DNA of 64,000 bases from Halopenitus malekzadehii (GTDB taxonomy: Archaea; Halobacteriota; Halobacteria; Halobacteriales; Haloferacaceae): assembly GCF_900108505.1 (NCBI RefSeq), contig NZ_FNWU01000005.1, forward strand, positions 90,914 through 154,913. The letters are read 5' to 3'. A program made the translations under genes and the position numbers. Shown in pieces: positions 60,356-64,000 of the stretch. Position 1 is the stretch's first letter. Each line of letters begins with the position of its first letter. Below the pieces are notes generated by a model. It was not told the DNA's origin, did not search any database, and saw nothing but the letters and a program-made list of their open reading frames with translations.

Positions 60356-60616
60356 ATGACTGACAGAACTACACTCAGACTAAGTGACGAACGGAAGCGC
60401 AAACTTGACCGGGCTAGTGAGATTGTCGCTGGCGGACCAGATGATGATCCACCGATGAGCGATGTCATCGACGCAGCACTGACGCACCTCATCGAGAGTG
60501 AAGATAATATTCAGAAGGTTCGTGACCGGTATCCGCCGCAGGAAATCAAGGATTGCTGTAACACATCCGTACTTGGACTACGGTATCGGACCAGTATTGA
60601 GTCGAAATGGCGATAA
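60356..60616 (+). CDS. Small haloarchaeal protein of DUF7386 type
   Basis: The 86-residue product begins MTDRTTLRLSDERKRKLDRASEIVAGGPDDDPPMSDVIDAALTHLIESEDNIQ. The start has a ribbon-helix-helix-like TTLRLSDERKRKLDRAS, which is common for DNA-binding microproteins, followed by a helix with VIDAALTHLIES. The rest, including KDCCNTSVLGLRYRT, is haloarchaeal-specific. A family name DUF7386 comes from memory and should be checked. It sits close to the replication origin locus. Confidence 0.65.
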   Translation: MTDRTTLRLSDERKRKLDRASEIVAGGPDDDPPMSDVIDAALTHLIESEDNIQKVRDRYPPQEIKDCCNTSVLGLRYRTSIESKWR

Positions 60617-60742
60617 TCAGTAGTTCACTTCACCAGCTCCGGTTCTCTGATTGATTTGACTATCCTGTCCAAGCGATTCCAGCGCTGATGAGTTCAGCGG
60701 CGATAGCTTTTTGACCTTTTGCTACAAATATGTAGCAAGACG

Positions 60743-61333
60743 ATGCCCCATCAGCCAACTGTCTCCGAAGAAACCGAATTCGAGGGTCTTCCCCGACGGC
60801 TTCTGGACCAGGATGCGGTTCTTATTGGACGCGTTACTGGCGACGGTAAGTTCGCTGGATTAGCTGCTTACTACATTCACGGCCAGGGAAGCATCTTGAT
60901 CGGTCACTATGAGAGCCAGGAACTCAAACCGGAGTACACGATTGAGTGTGAGAGCCGGTTGATGTCTGCCTGTGTTCGAGAATTTAGTACCGCCGACGTA
61001 GAGACTGAACTCTCGACCGTGGGAAAAGCGCTCCTACAGGCGTGGCACTTTGGCGATCTGACGCCGCTTAGTCACAAACAAGCCCATGTATACGCGCTTC
61101 GGGAGAAAGCGGAGTTCAGCCGTGATGAAACGGCTGCAATCCTCAACATCTCCCCGAGTACTGTCGATACGCATCTTCAGCGGGCGAAAGAGAAACTGAC
61201 CGCGGCAGAGAACTTGGTTCAGTTCGTCTATGTCGATGCTGATGAACTCGCTGAGGTTCATCCAGACTTCTTTGATGAGGCAGGGGTCAGTGACGAGGCG
61301 AGTTCCTCAAGCGACATTACGCCCCTCTCATAA
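60743..61333 (+). CDS. Sigma-region-4-like regulator
   Basis: The 196-residue product (ATG 60743) has an N-terminal beta-rich domain with VLIGRVTGDGKFAGLAAYYIHGQGSILIGHYE, then the DNA-binding part LSHKQAHVYALREKAEFSRDETAAILNISPSTVDTHLQRAKEKLTAAENLV, which follows the sigma-70 region 4/LuxR-like order, and an acidic tail. The protein at 48980 has the same DNA-binding motif without the N-terminal domain. The gene is 19 bases upstream of the peptidase gene, so they are likely one unit. The long N-terminal domain may bind a ligand or partner. Confidence 0.8.
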   Translation: MPHQPTVSEETEFEGLPRRLLDQDAVLIGRVTGDGKFAGLAAYYIHGQGSILIGHYESQELKPEYTIECESRLMSACVREFSTADVETELSTVGKALLQAWHFGDLTPLSHKQAHVYALREKAEFSRDETAAILNISPSTVDTHLQRAKEKLTAAENLVQFVYVDADELAEVHPDFFDEAGVSDEASSSSDITPLS

Positions 61334-61351
61334 GATACGAGGAGACGCTGA

Positions 61352-62122
61352 ATGAGTCGCTTTCCATCGCCAACACTCGCGGATCGAATAGATAATCGGA
61401 TTCAGGAACTGGATGACGGATTTGTTCGCCTTGGAGACGAAGACACACCATTCACGCTTCGAGAGGGTGGCGATCCGCTAGAGCAAGCTCAACAGCTCCA
61501 TAGCGAACGTGAAGAATCGGAACGGGAACGAGATGAAGAGTCGAACGAGCCAGTCACTAGAGCCCTGTCGGAGTGGCGGGAAAATATGATGGAGCTCGAT
61601 TTCCCGTTCGTAGATACTATTCCGATTGACGAACAGCGTCGTCGTGCAAACCGGGTTGCCGAGCTGGCTACCGAGGAAGGTTACGTTGACAGCGTCACCC
61701 GTGATGTTACATTTGAAGACGAGACCGTGCGCGGGAAGTACTGGCGTGGGGTCAACTTAATCGAGATCGGGACAGACTCAGACGACTTTCCAGGGTTCCG
61801 CACGGGAATTGTGCTTGCACACGAAGTGGGTCACGCATTCTATGATGCGTGGAGTCCGGATAGTGGAATCGAAGAGCACCCTCGGCTCTTCCGAATGCCG
61901 GATGAAAAAGAACAGGCTAGGAGACTCTCGGAGCGACTTTATGGCCCGATGATTGAAACGGATGGACCGTTCGTTGATTATCGGAAAGGCAGTGACGAGG
62001 AACTTGCTGCTGCCGTGTTCGCGTCTCGAATCATTGAACCGATGGCTGCTCAACGAATTGCGCCAGATGCAGTCCGACGGTTGGAAAATATCTTTGGAGA
62101 CCTGTCAAAAAATTTGTTTTAG
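61352..62122 (+). CDS. ImmA/IrrE-type metallopeptidase
   Basis: The 256-residue protein has HEVGH (His157-Glu158-His161) in VLAHEVGHAFYDAW, with DEELAAAVFASRIIEP (near 225-240) as the expected distal glutamate region. The first 80 residues are polar and helical. Members of this family cleave repressors or anti-regulators; pairing with the sigma-like regulator 19 bases upstream suggests that the regulator is its target. That is an inference from gene order. The gene converges with the histidine kinase gene, four bases apart. Confidence 0.88.
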   Translation: MSRFPSPTLADRIDNRIQELDDGFVRLGDEDTPFTLREGGDPLEQAQQLHSEREESERERDEESNEPVTRALSEWRENMMELDFPFVDTIPIDEQRRRANRVAELATEEGYVDSVTRDVTFEDETVRGKYWRGVNLIEIGTDSDDFPGFRTGIVLAHEVGHAFYDAWSPDSGIEEHPRLFRMPDEKEQARRLSERLYGPMIETDGPFVDYRKGSDEELAAAVFASRIIEPMAAQRIAPDAVRRLENIFGDLSKNLF

Positions 62123-62125
62123 GTT

Positions 62126-63892
62126 CTACGTACCCTTTATCTCGAAAATTTCGAATCTTGCACCACCGTTGATCCCGTCTTGTACTCGTATTCGCCATCC
62201 GTGCGCCGCGACGATTTGCGCCACACTTGCCATCCCGAAGCCAGTACCACTCTCTTTCGTCGTAAATCCTGGCACGAACACATCGGTTCGCTCGTTCTCT
62301 GGAATTCCCGGCCCGTTATCCTCTACATAAAATCCTGGCTCGTCATCTAGTCGTCCCACGCGGACTAGAATGTCCTCTTCGCCGTGTTCCAGCGAGTTCC
62401 CTAACAGATTCTCCAGCAATCTCTTTAATGCTAATTCGTCCGCGTACACGTCCGGTATTTCATCGGCTATCTTAATCGACGCGTCTCCAACGTCCAGCGT
62501 CTGCCACACTTCCTTCGTCAATTTCCCAACGTCAACGTATTCCTCGTCACTCACTAACTCTCCAGTCTGCATTACATCCGCCACGTCCCCAATCAATTCC
62601 TCTACTCTGTCAAGCGCCTCTTGTGCATCTTCCAGATGAGTGACTTCGCTAGTCTCTTGGGTTAACTCAATCCGCCCTTGGATCACGTCGAGTGGTGTCT
62701 GCAAGTCATGGGATAGCAACTGTCCGAACCCTTGCATCATTTCGACCCACTCTTCATGCCGTTCCTGTATTTCGCGCTCTTCGGTCACATCCTGCTGGAA
62801 GCCAACGAAGTAGTCTGGTTCGCCGTCTTCGTCGAAGATCGGTGCGATGCTGACGCGGTTCCAGAACATCTCGCCGTCCTTGCGATAGTTGCGCAACTCG
62901 ATAGTGACCGGTTCCGCATTGTTGATCGCCTCGCGCATCTCAGCTACGGGTGGCTCTCGCGTCTCTTCTCCTTGTAAGAACCGGCAGTCCTGCCCGATAA
63001 TCTCTTCACGGGGATAGCCAGTTAAATCGACAAATCCGCCATTCGCGTAGATAAGTGGGTTATCTGCCCCGTCAGTGTCCCCAATGGTGATGCCAATCGG
63101 CGCTGCGTCCATCGCCTGTTCCTTCAACGACAGCTCCTCACGCACCTGCTTCGTCTCGGAAATATCGGAGATCGTACAGACTAGGGCGTCATCTTTTGTG
63201 TAGGAGAGACGATGATCAACAGTAACCAAGCTACTGTCCTTCCTAACGTAGACAGTACGTCCCGTCCATTCGTCGTCCCGCGCTTCAGGTAACATTTCCT
63301 CGTGAACTCGTTCTACCTCGTCGTCCGGGTACAGAGTCTCCCAGTGCTCACCGATCAGTTCCTTACGATCATACCCAGTGATGTCGGCGTACGCATCGTT
63401 GATGTAGATGAATCGTCCGTTGTTATCGAGAAGACTGATGCCGTCATGTGCCGTTTCAATAGCGCGGAATCCCCGTGCGACCTGTCGCTCGGCGCGGTGA
63501 CGTGCTACTGCCTGTTCGATTCGGTTAGCTAGAACTTCATACTGCTCCGTACTGCCACCTTTTTGTAAGTATTCCGTCACACCTTTGGAGATGGCCTCGC
63601 TGGCGATCTCCTCACTTCCCTTTCCAGTAAACAGAACGAACGGCAAGTCTGGGAATTCATTTCGCACTTCGTCGAGTACGGCCAGTCCGTCTAAATGAGG
63701 CATCTCGTAGTCGCTGACAACACAATCCACGTTAGCCTCTTCTATATATTCAAGCCCATCTCGTGGATCGTTTACCGTTTCCACTTCAAAGTAGTCGCGT
63801 TCGCGTTCGAGAAACGTCGCTACAAGATCAGAAAAGCTCTGGTCGTCTTCTATGTGGAGTATTCGTACTCCTTCGCCGACATCAGCGATCAA
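62126..63892 (-). CDS. Receiver-PAS-LOV-like histidine kinase
   Basis: The 588-residue protein has a receiver domain (1-125) with Asp16/Asp17, phosphoacceptor Asp61 and Lys111; a PAS domain (about 145-250); a second PAS domain (about 260-370) with the LOV-like core GQDCRFLQ (Cys303), NYRKDGEMFWNRVSIAPI and YFVGFQQDVTE; an H-box with His395 in LLSHDLQTP; and a C-terminal HATPase with ENLLGNSLEHG, DNGPGIPENER and SGTGFGMASVAQ. The LOV cysteine is present, with Asp302 in place of the usual Asn, so blue-light or redox sensing by flavin is plausible. The preceding partial gene on the same strand ends 26 bases upstream. Confidence 0.92.
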   Translation of the reverse strand: MIADVGEGVRILHIEDDQSFSDLVATFLERERDYFEVETVNDPRDGLEYIEEANVDCVVSDYEMPHLDGLAVLDEVRNEFPDLPFVLFTGKGSEEIASEAISKGVTEYLQKGGSTEQYEVLANRIEQAVARHRAERQVARGFRAIETAHDGISLLDNNGRFIYINDAYADITGYDRKELIGEHWETLYPDDEVERVHEEMLPEARDDEWTGRTVYVRKDSSLVTVDHRLSYTKDDALVCTISDISETKQVREELSLKEQAMDAAPIGITIGDTDGADNPLIYANGGFVDLTGYPREEIIGQDCRFLQGEETREPPVAEMREAINNAEPVTIELRNYRKDGEMFWNRVSIAPIFDEDGEPDYFVGFQQDVTEEREIQERHEEWVEMMQGFGQLLSHDLQTPLDVIQGRIELTQETSEVTHLEDAQEALDRVEELIGDVADVMQTGELVSDEEYVDVGKLTKEVWQTLDVGDASIKIADEIPDVYADELALKRLLENLLGNSLEHGEEDILVRVGRLDDEPGFYVEDNGPGIPENERTDVFVPGFTTKESGTGFGMASVAQIVAAHGWRIRVQDGINGGARFEIFEIKGT

Positions 63893-63917
63893 ACTTTCCT
63901 CGTCAATATAGTAGACG

Positions 63918-64000
63918 TTAGAAATAGTTGCTCACTTTTGGGATAGAAATTTGGTCAAGAGCGGTATCGATTGCCGTTGTAAGTTCGTCGAGTGAATCGA
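63918..64000 (-). CDS. C-terminus of a gene upstream of the histidine kinase (partial)
   Basis: On the minus strand a frame open to the window edge ends DSLDELTTAIDTALDQISIPKVSNYF with TAA at 63918-63920. No domain can be assigned from 26 residues. The 25-base gap to the kinase start suggests co-transcription. Confidence 0.4.
   Translation of the reverse strand, partial: DSLDELTTAIDTALDQISIPKVSNYF

Overview
The window is haloarchaeal DNA. Supporting signs are the acidic, Asp/Glu-rich predicted proteins, many twin-arginine lipoproteins, leaderless promoters with a TATA-like box about 30 bases before the start codon, haloarchaeal transposases, a type 2 isopentenyl-diphosphate isomerase and an Orc1/Cdc6 initiator with ORB-like repeats. 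The genus cannot be told from the sequence. No rRNA, tRNA or CRISPR array was seen. The mix of decayed transposons, an origin-like locus and AT-rich insertions suggests an accessory replicon or a plastic chromosomal region.

Region 1 (1-13.5 kb) looks like a defence island. It holds the first 1087 codons of an AT-rich STAND-type NTPase with an N-terminal PD-(D/E)XK-like domain, a DUF4268-type nuclease-like protein, an AT-rich protein with a C-terminal HEPN domain, a 1644-residue protein joining a sacsin/Hsp90-like ATPase fold to a DUF3883 nuclease-like end, and an archaeal AAA ATPase with a DUF234 end.

Region 2 (13.8-36.7 kb) is mainly cell-envelope and small regulatory genes. It includes Tat lipoproteins, a PadR regulator, a PQQ-type propeller, a TRAM protein, four small zinc-ribbon or small membrane genes, a CNNM/CBS protein, a three-gene ABC-2 exporter operon, two winged-helix/membrane-protein pairs, a DUF6159 gene broken by an in-frame stop, and an M48-like protein that has lost its HExxH motif.

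Region 3 (36.7-52 kb) holds a Tat-exported serine hydrolase, a DUF2178/XRE pair with a start-proximal palindrome, two paralogous V4R-like proteins, MarR/GbsR and ArsR-like regulators, several membrane proteins (DUF4013, DUF3592, GIDE-like, DUF6141-like), and a repeat of about 285 bp present twice.

Region 4 (52-60 kb) is a transposon graveyard around a probable replication origin. It contains an intact IS5-type element with a related MITE that supplies the stop codon of the idi gene, a TnpB pseudogene fused to an XPB/Rad25-like helicase fragment, a decayed IS6-type transposase, two 49-bp ORB-like repeats, a divergent orc1/cdc6 gene and a transposase fragment.

Region 5 (60.3-64 kb) holds a small DNA-binding-type protein, a sigma-region-4-like regulator beside an ImmA/IrrE-type metallopeptidase, and a receiver-PAS-LOV-histidine kinase.
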